Source: Terrirubrum flagellatum (GTDB taxonomy: Bacteria > Pseudomonadota > Alphaproteobacteria > Rhizobiales > Beijerinckiaceae). Taken from it: a DNA stretch of 64,000 nt. Positions 35,702 to 44,450 of this stretch are shown here, piece after piece. Both the position numbers and the translations under genes were made by a program. The notes beneath the pieces were generated by a model, which made no database searches, had not been told where the DNA came from, and saw only the letters and a list, made by a program, of their open reading frames with translations. The stretch covers positions 186,001 to 250,000 of the forward strand of contig NZ_CP091853.1 in assembly GCF_022059845.1 (NCBI RefSeq). Direction: 5' to 3'. Positions within the stretch are counted from its first letter, which is position 1; each line of letters opens with the position of its first letter.

Positions 35702-36543
35702 GGCTTTTGCACCGGTGTCGATTCCCGCCGCAGCGATTTCCAGAGTCGGGCGGTGATCGCCCCGAACTCGGGACGTTCAATCACGCTGCTGTCGCGGTCG
35801 CGCGCCCAGCCCGTTTCGATCAGGTCGATGAGCCGGCCTGGCCGCGATGACATCACGCCGATTCGATCAGCGAGCATTGTCGCTTCATCGAGCGCATGGG
35901 TGATCAGGAAAACGGTCGCGTTTGTCTGACGCCAAAGGCGCAGCACCTCTTCGCCCATGACAAGTCGTGTCTGCTGATCAAGCGCCGCAAATGGCTCGTC
36001 GAGCAGGATCAGACGGGGCTGCATGACGAGTGTGCGCGCGATGCACACGCGTTGACGCATCCCGCCTGACAGCTGAGCCGGATAACTCAGTGCGAAATCC
36101 TGCAAGCCAGTCAGCTCAAGCACCCATTCTAGACGGCGGCGCTGTTCGGCCTCGGGAATGTTCCGACCGATGAATCCGAAGGAAATGTTGTCGCGAACCG
36201 TCAGCCAGGGGAGGGAGGCGTCTTCCTGGAAAACGACCCCGATGCCGTCGGGAACCTGGCCCTTTATCGGCGCGCCCTCGAATGCGATGTCGCCGGCCGA
36301 CGCTTCGGCAAGCCCGGCGATAATTTCAAACAAGGTGGATTTGCCGCAGCCGGAAGGCCCGACCACAGCGAAGAATTCGCCGCGACGGATATCGAGGTCG
36401 ATCGGACCGAGGGCGTGGACGAGCGATCGACCATTCACCGCCGGGAAAACTTTTTCCACGCCAGCGAGACGGACATGAATGGAACTTTCGGGCGCGGTCA
36501 CGACTGCGCGTTCCGCGACGAGGCGAGGCCTTGGCTGCAGCAT
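35698..36543 (-). CDS. ABC ATPase, SsuB/TauB type
   Basis: A 281-residue ATPase of the nitrate/sulfonate/taurine class. Walker A GPSGCGKST, Q-loop FQEDASLPWLTVRDN (with the LPWLTV typical of this class), signature LSGGMRQRVCIARTL, Walker B LILLDEPFAALD and H-loop ITHALDEA are present. The ATG at 36543 lies 4 bases after the lyase-like gene. It should energise the two permeases that follow. The matching binding protein is encoded at 40566-41567, at the head of the operon. Confidence 0.9.
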   Translation of the reverse strand: MLQPRPRLVAERAVVTAPESSIHVRLAGVEKVFPAVNGRSLVHALGPIDLDIRRGEFFAVVGPSGCGKSTLFEIIAGLAEASAGDIAFEGAPIKGQVPDGIGVVFQEDASLPWLTVRDNISFGFIGRNIPEAEQRRRLEWVLELTGLQDFALSYPAQLSGGMRQRVCIARTLVMQPRLILLDEPFAALDQQTRLVMGEEVLRLWRQTNATVFLITHALDEATMLADRIGVMSSRPGRLIDLIETGWARDRDSSVIERPEFGAITARLWKSLRRESTPVQKP

Positions 36544-36547
36544 CGGC

Positions 36548-37426
36548 TCACCCGCAATCCGTTTCCAATTTGAGCCATTTCGGCAGTCGTGCGATCGCCT
36601 GAAGGCCGTCCGATTGATCAAGCAATTGCGTGATCTTCGCCGGCGCGATCGTACCCTGTGAAAGGCGCTTGAGATCCGACAGTGCGCCCTTCGCCGCCGC
36701 CGCCGTCCTTGTCGTCACGAACTGCGGGTAAACCACCATGCCAAACCCCATCTCCCAGAGCTCGGACGGCGGTGGCATCAGGTGCAGCAGCCGCTCGGTG
36801 ACGGTCGCAACCTGGATTGCGCCTTTGAGACGCGCGCCGATCCGCCGCAACTCCGCCGGGTCGTTCAGACCCGAAACAAAAATTCCGTCGGCGCCGGCTT
36901 TGAGATAAGCGTCGGCGCGGCGGATCGCGGCGTCGAACCCCTCGATCGGATGCGCGTCCGTGCGTGCAAGAATGAGGGTTTCGCGGTCGTCGCGCGTGGT
37001 TACGGCGACCTTCAGCTTCCGGACCATCTCCTCAGCGGGAACGACGCGTGTCGTCTTGCCTTCGCCAGGCCGCTTTGCGCGGATGTCTTGATCCTCGAAG
37101 ATGATGCTGCCGACTCCAAGACGCTCATACGCCATGACTGTTCGCGCAACGCTCTTGACGTCGCCATAGCCGTCGTCGCCATCGACGCCGCAAGGCAGAT
37201 CAGTCGCCTCGACCACATGGCGCGCCGCTTCGACCATGTCTGTCAGCGCCGCGAGGCCGATATCGGGCAGGCCGCGCTGCGATGCGAGTAATGCGAGGCC
37301 GCCAACCGCGATCGCCTTGAAGCCGGCATCCTCGATCAGACGCGCAGAGATGACGTCATGAGCGCCCGGCTTGATCAGCGGGCGTTCGGTTGCGAGCAGA
37401 GAGCGGAAAGAGGGACGCGCGCGCAT
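36548..37426 (-). CDS. Isocitrate lyase/PEP mutase superfamily protein lacking the catalytic Cys
   Basis: A 292-residue alpha/beta-barrel protein of the isocitrate lyase/PEP mutase superfamily, which makes or breaks C-C or C-P bonds in 2-oxo/2-hydroxy acids. Visible motifs are PGAHDVISARLIEDAG, VDGDDGYGD (Mg site, residues 81-89), FEDQ (110-113) and ILARTDA. Where lyases have PKRCGH, this protein has AKRPGE (117-122), so the acid/base Cys is Pro and the His is Glu. It is therefore unlikely to be a classical (methyl)isocitrate or dimethylmalate lyase by the usual mechanism. Decarboxylases and hydrolases in the superfamily also lack this Cys. The ATG at 37426 overlaps the LeuD-like stop by one base. 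Confidence 0.8.
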   Translation of the reverse strand: MRARPSFRSLLATERPLIKPGAHDVISARLIEDAGFKAIAVGGLALLASQRGLPDIGLAALTDMVEAARHVVEATDLPCGVDGDDGYGDVKSVARTVMAYERLGVGSIIFEDQDIRAKRPGEGKTTRVVPAEEMVRKLKVAVTTRDDRETLILARTDAHPIEGFDAAIRRADAYLKAGADGIFVSGLNDPAELRRIGARLKGAIQVATVTERLLHLMPPPSELWEMGFGMVVYPQFVTTRTAAAAKGALSDLKRLSQGTIAPAKITQLLDQSDGLQAIARLPKWLKLETDCG

Positions 37427-38073
37427 CAGCCGGTCTCCCGCAAGCGTTCCGCGGTGAAGGCTGCGGTCGGATAGAGCCAAGGCCTCTCGATTTTCGCTCT
37501 GGCTTGAAAGTCATCTATCGCACTGCGTTGGCGTAGGATAATGTCGATCTCATCGAGTCCATCGAGCAGCGCATCACGACGGCTGGCGTCGAGCGCAAAG
37601 CGTCGCACACGCGACAGCGGGCCGTTTATCGTGAGGTCGCGAATGTCCACCTCGACCTGCGGCGCATTTGCTTCGACTAGATCACGAGCCAAACTCTCGA
37701 CCTCGGCCTCTGGCAAAGTCACGGCGACAAGACCGTTCTTGAACGCGCTCTCATAGAAGATATCGCCAAAGCTCGGCGCGATGACGCATTGCACGCCATA
37801 GCGAAGCAGGCACCATACCGCGTGCTCGCGCGAGCTGCCGCAGCCGAAGTTTTTCCCGGTCACCAAAACCTTCGCGCTACGGAAGCGTTGATCATTCAGG
37901 ACAAAGTCGGGATTTTCTTCACGCTCCCGAAGATATCGCCACGGCCCGAAAAGGCCGCCTGCGAGATCGGCATTCACCGATTGCAGAAGAATCGACGGGC
38001 TAATGATGTCGGTTGATATGTTGTCAACCAGCAGCGGCGCGGCTGTGCCGGAAATACGCTCGATCTTCTTCAT
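37426..38073 (-). CDS. LeuD-like hydratase small subunit (aconitase superfamily)
   Basis: A 215-residue swivel-domain subunit. NISTDIISPS at the N-terminus, KVLVTGKNFGCGSSREHAVWCLLRYGVQCVIAPSFGDIF and FKNGLVAV are the LeuD signature. It forms an isopropylmalate/citraconate/dimethylmaleate-type dehydratase with the LeuC-like subunit encoded upstream. The ATG at 38073 was chosen because the conserved start follows it; the coding frame upstream reads into the LeuC gene. Its catabolic neighbours make leucine synthesis unlikely. Confidence 0.88.
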   Translation of the reverse strand: MKKIERISGTAAPLLVDNISTDIISPSILLQSVNADLAGGLFGPWRYLREREENPDFVLNDQRFRSAKVLVTGKNFGCGSSREHAVWCLLRYGVQCVIAPSFGDIFYESAFKNGLVAVTLPEAEVESLARDLVEANAPQVEVDIRDLTINGPLSRVRRFALDASRRDALLDGLDEIDIILRQRSAIDDFQARAKIERPWLYPTAAFTAERLRETG

Positions 38074-38083
38074 GGGTGTGGTC

Positions 38084-39487
38084 TCATGAGGCGAGCTTCC
38101 GCAGATCCACGATGCGGCCTTTGAGCGCCGCGGCGGCGACCATGGCCGGGCTCGCGAGATGGGTGCGCGCCGCAGGACCTTGGCGGTTCTCGAAATTGCG
38201 GTTCGATGTCGAGATGCTGCGCTTGCCTGGCGGCACGACGTCCTCATTGGCGGCGACGCACATGGAGCAGCCGGCGCTACGCCATTCGAACCCAGATTCA
38301 GAGAAGATGCGATCGAGCCCTAACCCCTCGGCGGCGCGCTTCACCTGCATCGAGCCGGGAACAACAAGCGCACGCACGCCAGGCGCCACGCGCCGTCCGC
38401 GCACGATCTCGGCTGCCGCTTGCAGATCGCTGAGGCGGCTATTGGTGCATGAGCCAATGAACGCGATATCGATCGGGAGCCCTTCGATCGGTCGGCCAGG
38501 CTCAAGTTCCATATACTCCAGAGCTTTGCGGACTGTGGCGCTGGTTTCAGGATGCGGCGGCGCGGACGGGTCCGGAATACGTTCGTCAACGCCGATCACG
38601 CTTTGTGGAGATGTTCCCCATGAGACCTGTGGCGCGAGCGCGGAGCAGTCGATCTCGAACTCGTCATCGAACTGGGCGTCAGAATCGGAACGAAGCTCGC
38701 GCCAGGAAGCGAGCGCGGCGTCCCAGTCTTTGCCACGTGGGCGGAAAGGACGCTCAGCAAGATAGGAAATCGTTGTGTCGTCAGGAGCGACGAAGCCGGA
38801 GCGCGCACCGAATTCAATCGACATGTTGCAGATGGTCATGCGCCCTTCGACGCCAAGGCCGCGGATTACCGAACCCGCATATTCGATCGCGTATCCGGTT
38901 CCGGCGGCGACGCCGTAGCGGCGGATAAGCGCAAGGATGAGATCTTTGGCGTAGATTCCCTCCGACACCCGCCCCGAAAAATTGACGCGCAATGCTTTCG
39001 GCTTGCGCACGATCAGCGCCTGCGTCGCCAGCACCTGCTGCACTTCGGTCGTGCCGATGCCCCAGGCGTAAGCGCCGACGCCGCCACAGGTGGCGGTGTG
39101 ACTGTCGCCGCAAACGAGCGTCGCGCCCGGGAGCGCGATGCCAAGCTCCGGCGCCACCACATGCGCAATGCCCTGCCGCGGATCGTCGAGATCAAACAGG
39201 GGAATGCCGGCCTCCGCGCAATTTTGCTGCAGCAGCGACACGCGCTCGCGTCCCGGCGGAAATGTGTCGGCGTTGCGCCCTGGAATTGTCGAGACGATAT
39301 GATCCGTGACGGCGAAAGTGAGGTCGGGACTGTGTACAGTTCGCGCCGCCTTCCGCAATCCCGCGAACGCCTCTGCGCTGGTGCCTTCATGCACGACATG
39401 CCGATCGATATGAATCAGAGCGCGCGAATCGCCGAAGTCGCTGACAACATGCGCGCTCCACATTTTCTCAAATAGCGTACGCTGCAT
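38084..39487 (-). CDS. LeuC-like hydratase large subunit (4Fe-4S, aconitase superfamily)
   Basis: A 467-residue [4Fe-4S] dehydratase subunit. It begins RTLFEKMWSAHVV and has the substrate loop CGDSHTATCGGVGAYAWGIG. Its cluster cysteines are Cys347 (GSCTNSR), Cys407 and Cys410 (CSMC). It should isomerise or hydrate a C5-C7 unsaturated dicarboxylate or malate derivative together with the LeuD-like subunit. The ATG at 39487 is preferred to a TTG 15 bases upstream. Co-location with an isocitrate-lyase-superfamily protein recalls dimethylmaleate hydratase/dimethylmalate lyase and citraconate/citramalate routes. Confidence 0.88.
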   Translation of the reverse strand: MQRTLFEKMWSAHVVSDFGDSRALIHIDRHVVHEGTSAEAFAGLRKAARTVHSPDLTFAVTDHIVSTIPGRNADTFPPGRERVSLLQQNCAEAGIPLFDLDDPRQGIAHVVAPELGIALPGATLVCGDSHTATCGGVGAYAWGIGTTEVQQVLATQALIVRKPKALRVNFSGRVSEGIYAKDLILALIRRYGVAAGTGYAIEYAGSVIRGLGVEGRMTICNMSIEFGARSGFVAPDDTTISYLAERPFRPRGKDWDAALASWRELRSDSDAQFDDEFEIDCSALAPQVSWGTSPQSVIGVDERIPDPSAPPHPETSATVRKALEYMELEPGRPIEGLPIDIAFIGSCTNSRLSDLQAAAEIVRGRRVAPGVRALVVPGSMQVKRAAEGLGLDRIFSESGFEWRSAGCSMCVAANEDVVPPGKRSISTSNRNFENRQGPAARTHLASPAMVAAAALKGRIVDLRKLAS

Positions 39488-39517
39488 CGCGCCTGCGCCC
39501 AATCTTGTTCGTTTCCT

Positions 39518-39541
39518 AAAGCCGTCATTTCGCGGCTTTTT
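39518..39541. other. Hairpin in the leader of the LeuC-like gene
   Basis: AAAGCCG and CGGCTTT enclose an 8-base loop. A T-run follows only in the plus direction, where no gene needs terminating. On the minus strand it lies between the LysR gene and the LeuC-like gene and could be a processing or attenuation element. Confidence 0.35.
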
Positions 39542-39613
39542 CTGGAGATCATTTCAACGAAGGCCGGATGTCTGCGCAACACACAAAATAAGCATGGCGC
39601 GGAAGACCAAAAC

Positions 39614-40516
39614 TCATGCAGGGGGATACTGTCCCATCGTCGCGGACTCCGCGACGAACCAATCCTTGAATTCCATCAATCCAGGAAGATTCGATTTCGA
39701 CTTGAGCCACGCAAGACCGTAGGTTTCATTTGTTCTGACCACGGGTTCAAAAGGCGCGATCAGTCGGCGGTTCATGAACTCACCCTGCACCACGTTGGCA
39801 TGCGCGATGCCGATGCCCAATCCGTCGATTGCGGCCTGATAAACGAGCGCCGAATTCTCAAATTTCAGACCCTGGTTCGGGTCGACGCCGCGAACGCCAG
39901 CGTGATCCAGCCAGAGTTGCCAGTCTTCGATCCTGTTCTGCGAGCAGAGCAGAAGCATCCCGCGAATTTTTTCCGGATCGACGTTGGACTCCCCGTTGAC
40001 AAGATGCGGGCTGCAAACCGGTTGTAGTTCAACGTCGAAAAGCGGGTGATACTCTACTGCGGAGCTTGCGAGCCTGCCGCGATAGTTGGCGATATCGAGA
40101 TCGCCATTATCGAGATCGGGATGGCTCGTTGTCGTGATATAGAGCTCGATGTCGGGATGGGCTGTGCGGAAGCGGGCAAGTCGCGGCATCAGCCAGTAAG
40201 CGGCGATGCTCGGGAAGATGCCAACTCGAAGACTGTTGCGCCGCCGCGTTTCGCGCACCGTCGTGGTCGTGCGCTGGATGCGATCAAAAGCGATCTGGAT
40301 TTCTTTTGCGTAAAGCGCGCCGGCGGGCGTGAGCTTTACCTCACGCGGGCAGCGATCAAAAAGCTGGACGCCGAGATAGTCTTCGAGATGGGCGATATGC
40401 CGGCTGATTGCGCCCTGCGAGACGTAAAGCTCTTTCGCCGCGAGCGTGAAACTGCCTACACGGCTCGCCACTTCGAAAGCCCGCAGCGCATTCAATGGCG
40501 GCATTCGAGAAGCCAT
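39614..40516 (-). CDS. LysR-family regulator, GcvA-like
   Basis: A 300-residue LysR regulator with the GcvA-type N-terminus PPLNALRAFEVASRVGSFTLAAKELYVSQGAISRHI and LFDRCPREVKLTPAG, followed by an effector-binding domain. It is embedded inside the catabolic operon between the binding-protein gene (50 bases upstream) and the LeuC-like gene. It probably controls both this operon and the divergent VOC/dehydrogenase operon. The ATG at 40516 was used; ATG 40504 is an alternative. Confidence 0.88.
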   Translation of the reverse strand: MASRMPPLNALRAFEVASRVGSFTLAAKELYVSQGAISRHIAHLEDYLGVQLFDRCPREVKLTPAGALYAKEIQIAFDRIQRTTTTVRETRRRNSLRVGIFPSIAAYWLMPRLARFRTAHPDIELYITTTSHPDLDNGDLDIANYRGRLASSAVEYHPLFDVELQPVCSPHLVNGESNVDPEKIRGMLLLCSQNRIEDWQLWLDHAGVRGVDPNQGLKFENSALVYQAAIDGLGIGIAHANVVQGEFMNRRLIAPFEPVVRTNETYGLAWLKSKSNLPGLMEFKDWFVAESATMGQYPPA

Positions 40517-40565
40517 AGCGCTTGCGCCTCTTTTTGCGACGTCTGGAGCGGCCCGTCTTTCAGCT

Positions 40566-41567
40566 TTATGGCGCCGGCGCTTTCAGAGCGTCAGGCAGGT
40601 AACTGTAATCGATATACTGCGTCGGGTCGATCACCTGATCCATAGCGCCGATCTCCTTCTGAAACGCCATGATCCGCTTCATTCCGCCGAGATGAATCCG
40701 TCCATCGCCGAAGTAGGGCACGCCGTTTGGTTTGATTGCGAGAACATTCTGCAGCGATATCTTGACGCTCTCCTCAGGCAGGTTTGCATGCTTTGCGATG
40801 ATCGGGATCGCTTCATCCGGATGTGTCGCAATAAACTCGATGCCCCGGCGTCTGGCCCGAATGATAGCCCGGATCACATCGCCTTTGGTTTCCGCTGCAG
40901 CGGGAGTTGTGACGCCCACCGTGTTATCCATGATGGGAAGCACATCAATTCCGCGCGCCAGGATCCGGTATTTTTTCACGTTCTGCGCCAGCAGCGGCTC
41001 GGGGATCGGCGTCGTGTCGACAGCGCCGATGTCGAGCGCGGCGAGGCCTTCGCCAAATCCGCCGGTTCGCACTAGTTCAGCTTCGTTCGGCTTCAGACCC
41101 GCCGCCTGGATCACAAATGCGGATAGTCCTTGCGAGACGGATTTCGGATTGGTGTAGCCAATCTTCTTGCCCTTCAGGTCGGCCAGCGTCTTGATCGGCG
41201 AATCCGGTTTCACCACCCAGGCGATATCGGCGACCGAGGTGATATTGTCGCTGATGATCTTGAGATTGGCGCCCTGGAGATTCGCCTGGATGGCGATCGC
41301 CGGCCCCACTTCTCCGTAGGGCACGTTCGCCGCAAGAATGTTGCGGATCGTCGTTCCGCCACCGGCGGATGTGAGGATGCCCGTGATATCGGCGCCTTCC
41401 TCCTTGAAAAAGCCTTTCGCTAGCGCGACCGCGTACGGCCAGCCGCCGACCGTGACGCCATAGTTGGTCACAACGATCTGATCGGCGCGGCAGGCCTGAG
41501 CCGAGCCGAAAAGCCCAGCCGCAACAACGACCGCCGCCAGCGTGCGCTTCGCTCCCATGACGTCCAT
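40566..41567 (-). CDS. Periplasmic binding protein, SsuA/TauA/NMT1 family
   Basis: A 333-residue binding protein with signal peptide (MDVMGAKRTLAAVVVAAGLFGSAQACRA). Mature part IVVTNYGVTVGGWPYAVALAKGFFKEEGADI, with LADLKGKKIGYTNPKSVSQ, is typical of the SsuA/NMT1 family. It leads the 15.5-kb minus-strand gene run and supplies the ligand to the SsuBC-like subunits encoded at 34212-36543. Importers of this class take up sulfonates, nitrate, aromatic carboxylates and pyrimidine precursors; the enzymes around it favour a carboxylate. Confidence 0.87.
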   Translation of the reverse strand: MDVMGAKRTLAAVVVAAGLFGSAQACRADQIVVTNYGVTVGGWPYAVALAKGFFKEEGADITGILTSAGGGTTIRNILAANVPYGEVGPAIAIQANLQGANLKIISDNITSVADIAWVVKPDSPIKTLADLKGKKIGYTNPKSVSQGLSAFVIQAAGLKPNEAELVRTGGFGEGLAALDIGAVDTTPIPEPLLAQNVKKYRILARGIDVLPIMDNTVGVTTPAAAETKGDVIRAIIRARRRGIEFIATHPDEAIPIIAKHANLPEESVKISLQNVLAIKPNGVPYFGDGRIHLGGMKRIMAFQKEIGAMDQVIDPTQYIDYSYLPDALKAPAP

Positions 41568-41787
41568 CCCTTTGGCTGCCGCACTAGGAGCGGCTTGAGC
41601 CCAGCTTAGCGCCGGGATCGGCTGACCGTCACACAGAAAAATGTCACGCGAAGCATGAGGTCAGGTCATTGAAGAGCGCCGCATCCATGGCCGCGGATCA
41701 TGCCCACAATGAGAATTTCAGATTTGTCGGCCCTGGAGACCACCGCTACCGTCCGAAGCCAAGAACAGCATTGGGGAGTAAACGCAG
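41568..41787. promoter_or_regulatory. Divergent promoter region of the two catabolic operons
   Basis: These 220 bases separate the minus-strand 14-gene run from the plus-strand VOC/dehydrogenase operon. Direct repeats of GGTCA (near 41659-41669) are a possible regulator site. GGGGAG lies ahead of the VOC start. Confidence 0.45.
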
Positions 41788-42348
41788 ATGGGGAACGGCG
41801 AGGGCAGGTCGCCTACGGATGCGTTTGGTTTTGGCCAGCCCGTCGGCGCCGTGGTGCAGTATGCCTATACCGTGCCGGATATCGCCAGCGGGATGAAGCT
41901 GTACTCAAAGCTGCTTGGCGTAGGCCCCTGGTTTGTCACCGGACCTTTTAGACCCAGGGAGGCGCGCTATCGTGGCTCCTCAACAGAGATCGAGCTGACG
42001 CTTGCGATCGGGTTTGCGGGAAGGGTGATGGTGGAGTTGGTCCGCCAGCATGATGACGGGCCGTCAGTCTATCGCGAGTTCGTGGAGCGCCGCGGTCATG
42101 GCTTCCATCATTGGGCGATCGGGTCAAAGGCGTTCGACGCCGACGTGGCGCGCTACTGTTCCGATGGCTATGAGATTGCCTTCGCCGACCGCGCGCCCCG
42201 CGGCAACCGCGTTGTGTATGTCGACACCTCTCGAGACCTCCCCGGCATGCTCGAAATCATCGAAATGACCGATGTGCTCGAGACGCGGTACGAAATGATG
42301 TACGCCGCTGCCTGTGGCTGGGATGGCAGCGACCCAATCCGCTCCTGA
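41788..42348 (+). CDS. VOC (glyoxalase/dioxygenase-fold) protein
   Basis: A 186-residue vicinal-oxygen-chelate protein. The first beta-alpha-beta module is AYTVPDIASGMKLYSKLLGVGPWFV and the second GFHHWAIGSKAFDADVARYCSDGY, with HH and the ending VYVDTSRDLPGMLEIIEM. This resembles the glyoxalase_4 and methylmalonyl-CoA-epimerase-like branch, which can epimerise, isomerise or cleave oxo-acid intermediates. It is first in the divergent operon, 12 bases before a 2-hydroxyacid dehydrogenase gene. The ATG at 41788 has GGGGAG upstream. Confidence 0.8.
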   Translation: MGNGEGRSPTDAFGFGQPVGAVVQYAYTVPDIASGMKLYSKLLGVGPWFVTGPFRPREARYRGSSTEIELTLAIGFAGRVMVELVRQHDDGPSVYREFVERRGHGFHHWAIGSKAFDADVARYCSDGYEIAFADRAPRGNRVVYVDTSRDLPGMLEIIEMTDVLETRYEMMYAAACGWDGSDPIRS

Positions 42349-42360
42349 TCGGCGAACGCG

Positions 42361-43350
42361 ATGAGCCTCTCGCCCAAGCCGCGGCTGTTGCTCGCGGTTC
42401 CGCTGCCAGATGATCTCACAGCTCAACTTGAGAGCCGTTGCGAAGTCGTTGTCGCACCCTCGGGGCATTTCCCGCCTCCGGATCAGCTTGGGGCGCTGCT
42501 GCCGACCGTGTCCGGTGTTGCAACAACGGCGTATTGCAAGTTTAACGCGGATCTCATCAGTCGCTGTCCCGATCTGCGCGTGATCGCCGCCTGCGGGGTT
42601 GGCCTCGACCATATCGACGTGCCCTGTGCGACCCGCCGCGGCGTCCTCGTTTGCAATACGCCGGGCCTGCAGAACTCGACCGTCGCGGAAATGGCGCTGG
42701 CGCTCATTTTTGCGCTGGCGCGTAATCTTCCTGCGAATGACGCTTTCGTGCGCGCCGGAACATGGCGCCAACACCAGGTCGGGCTTGCCATCGATATCAG
42801 AGGCAAGCGACTCGGTCTTCTCGGGCTTGGCGGTATCGGCGGCTATCTCGCAACGGCAGCCCAGGCGCTCGGCCTGACGGTCGTTTATCACAAGCGCAGT
42901 CGCGACCTTGCGGCTGAGGCGAGAGGGATCGCCTATGTCGAACGAGACGCACTGTTTCGCGGCTCCGACTTCGTCAGTCTCCATTTGCCTCTGAATGCCG
43001 AGACGCGCGGCTCTGTCGGCCGTCGCGAATTCGCGCTGATGAAGCCCGGCGGCTTTCTGATCAATACCGCGCGGGGGTCTATTGTTGACGAACCGGCGCT
43101 GATCGAAGTCTTGACCAGCGGCCATCTCGCAGGCGCAGGTCTCGACGTGATGGACGCAGAGCCGATTGGAGCCGATAATCCGCTCTGCTCCACGCCAAAC
43201 ATCATCTTGCAGCCGCATGCCGGCGGCGCGACCCGCGAGACCAGACGCCGTATGGAAGAACTCACGGTCCGCAATACGCTCGCGGCGCTTGAAGGCCGGA
43301 TGCCTGACATCGTTGTTAATCCCGAAGCCTTTCAGGCGCGGCAAGCGTGA
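42361..43350 (+). CDS. D-2-hydroxyacid dehydrogenase family (NAD(P)H)
   Basis: A 329-residue enzyme interconverting 2-oxoacids and (D)-2-hydroxyacids. The Rossmann motif GLLGLGGIGGYLA lies near residues 150-165. The catalytic Arg is in NTARGSIVDE, the Glu in DAEPI and the His in LQPHAGGAT. This is the complete triad of the family (glyoxylate/hydroxypyruvate reductase-like). Its partner genes suggest that it handles a 2-oxoacid produced by the divergent lyase/TPP pathway. Confidence 0.88.
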   Translation: MSLSPKPRLLLAVPLPDDLTAQLESRCEVVVAPSGHFPPPDQLGALLPTVSGVATTAYCKFNADLISRCPDLRVIAACGVGLDHIDVPCATRRGVLVCNTPGLQNSTVAEMALALIFALARNLPANDAFVRAGTWRQHQVGLAIDIRGKRLGLLGLGGIGGYLATAAQALGLTVVYHKRSRDLAAEARGIAYVERDALFRGSDFVSLHLPLNAETRGSVGRREFALMKPGGFLINTARGSIVDEPALIEVLTSGHLAGAGLDVMDAEPIGADNPLCSTPNIILQPHAGGATRETRRRMEELTVRNTLAALEGRMPDIVVNPEAFQARQA

Positions 43351-43469
43351 ACTGAAGCGTCCGGTCTTGAGCCACAGGCTCCTAGGGCGCCGTCGGCGGC
43401 AAAGGAATTGCCTGCGCCTGATCGGCTATATCTCACCATGCCACTTTGGATCGGACAGGCAGGCGCGCA

Positions 43470-44246
43470 ATGAATCTCGGCATCGCAGGCAAATCAGTCT
43501 TTATCACGGGTGGTTCAAAGGGGATCGGCTTCGCCTGCGCCGGGCGCTTCCTCATGGAAGGCGCGAAAGTCGCTATTGCATCACGATCTCAATCAAACCT
43601 CGACGCGGCGCTTGAACGTCTCTCCGGCGCATTTGGCGTCGCCGCGGACCTCGTCGAGGCTGACCAGGCGACCCACGCGATCGAAGCGGCCGAACAGGCC
43701 ATCGGTCCGCTCTCGATTCTGGTCAATTCCGCCGGCGCCGCCGTTCGCACGCCTCCCGATGAACTCACGCCGGCCGCTTGGCGCAAAGCGTTCGATGCAA
43801 AATTCTTCTCCTACATCAATGTTATTGATCCCGTGGTGAAGCGCATGGCGGCGCGTGGGACAGGCGTCATCATCAATATTATTGGCAATGGCGGGAAAGC
43901 GCCGTCGCCCACGCATCTCGCTGGCGGCTCGGCGAATGCGGCCTTGATGCTCGCAACAGCTGGGTTAGGGGCGGCCTACGCTCCCCAAGGCGTTCGCGTG
44001 GTTGGCATCAATCCGGGCCTGACGGAAACAGATCGCGTTACACAAGGATTGCGCGCCGAAGCGAAATTGGCGCAGATCGACGAGGTTTCAATGAGAGAAG
44101 TCGCTTACAAGCGCATTCCTTTGGGGCGAGCAGCTGATCCTTATGAAATCGCGGATATGGCCCTATTTCTGTCGTCGGAGCGGGCTGCGTACGTCACGGC
44201 CGTGACGATTACAATGGATGGCGCGCAGTCGCCGAGCATCATGTGA
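43470..44246 (+). CDS. Atypical short-chain dehydrogenase lacking the YxxxK motif
   Basis: A 258-residue SDR-fold protein with an intact cofactor motif TGGSKGIG (13-20), NSAG (86-89) and C-terminal TITMDGA. At the usual catalytic site (INIIGNGGKAPSPTHLAGGSANAALM, about 135-160) the SDR Ser, Tyr and Lys are not present: His149 stands near the Tyr position and Ser154 near the Lys. It may use a different mechanism or only bind cofactor. The ATG at 43470 was chosen at the conserved start. It is third in the divergent operon. Confidence 0.8.
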   Translation: MNLGIAGKSVFITGGSKGIGFACAGRFLMEGAKVAIASRSQSNLDAALERLSGAFGVAADLVEADQATHAIEAAEQAIGPLSILVNSAGAAVRTPPDELTPAAWRKAFDAKFFSYINVIDPVVKRMAARGTGVIINIIGNGGKAPSPTHLAGGSANAALMLATAGLGAAYAPQGVRVVGINPGLTETDRVTQGLRAEAKLAQIDEVSMREVAYKRIPLGRAADPYEIADMALFLSSERAAYVTAVTITMDGAQSPSIM

Positions 44247-44450
44247 AAGACGACCGATTTCGGCCTCGAAAGTCCTGTTTGTGGAGCAAGATCAGATTTT
44301 AACAATGACGCTGTGGACCGCCCTTGTTGAAAGCTGTTGGCGTAATTGAAACGCTGCGACGCGCTGGAGAGTGAAAGATTGGCCGGGAGATTCGTGACGG
44401 ATTTAGGCCGAGAGAGTGGCTACCGGCCGATCCGTCGCGGAGAAGCAGAT

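Noticed and set aside
24050-37426. Phosphonate biosynthesis (PEP mutase, phosphonopyruvate decarboxylase, PhnW)
   Set aside because: The isocitrate-lyase-like protein lacks the PEP mutase EDKxxxxxNS motif. The TPP enzymes are full-length acetolactate synthase types rather than the shorter phosphonopyruvate decarboxylase. PhnW lies in a separate block behind an IS remnant.
37426-39487. LeuCD as leucine biosynthesis genes
   Set aside because: They are embedded in a catabolic run with importer, TPP enzymes and ALDHs, without leuA or leuB.
42124-43344. A 406-codon minus-strand frame opposite the hydroxyacid dehydrogenase
   Set aside because: Antisense shadow; the plus-strand protein has a full catalytic triad.
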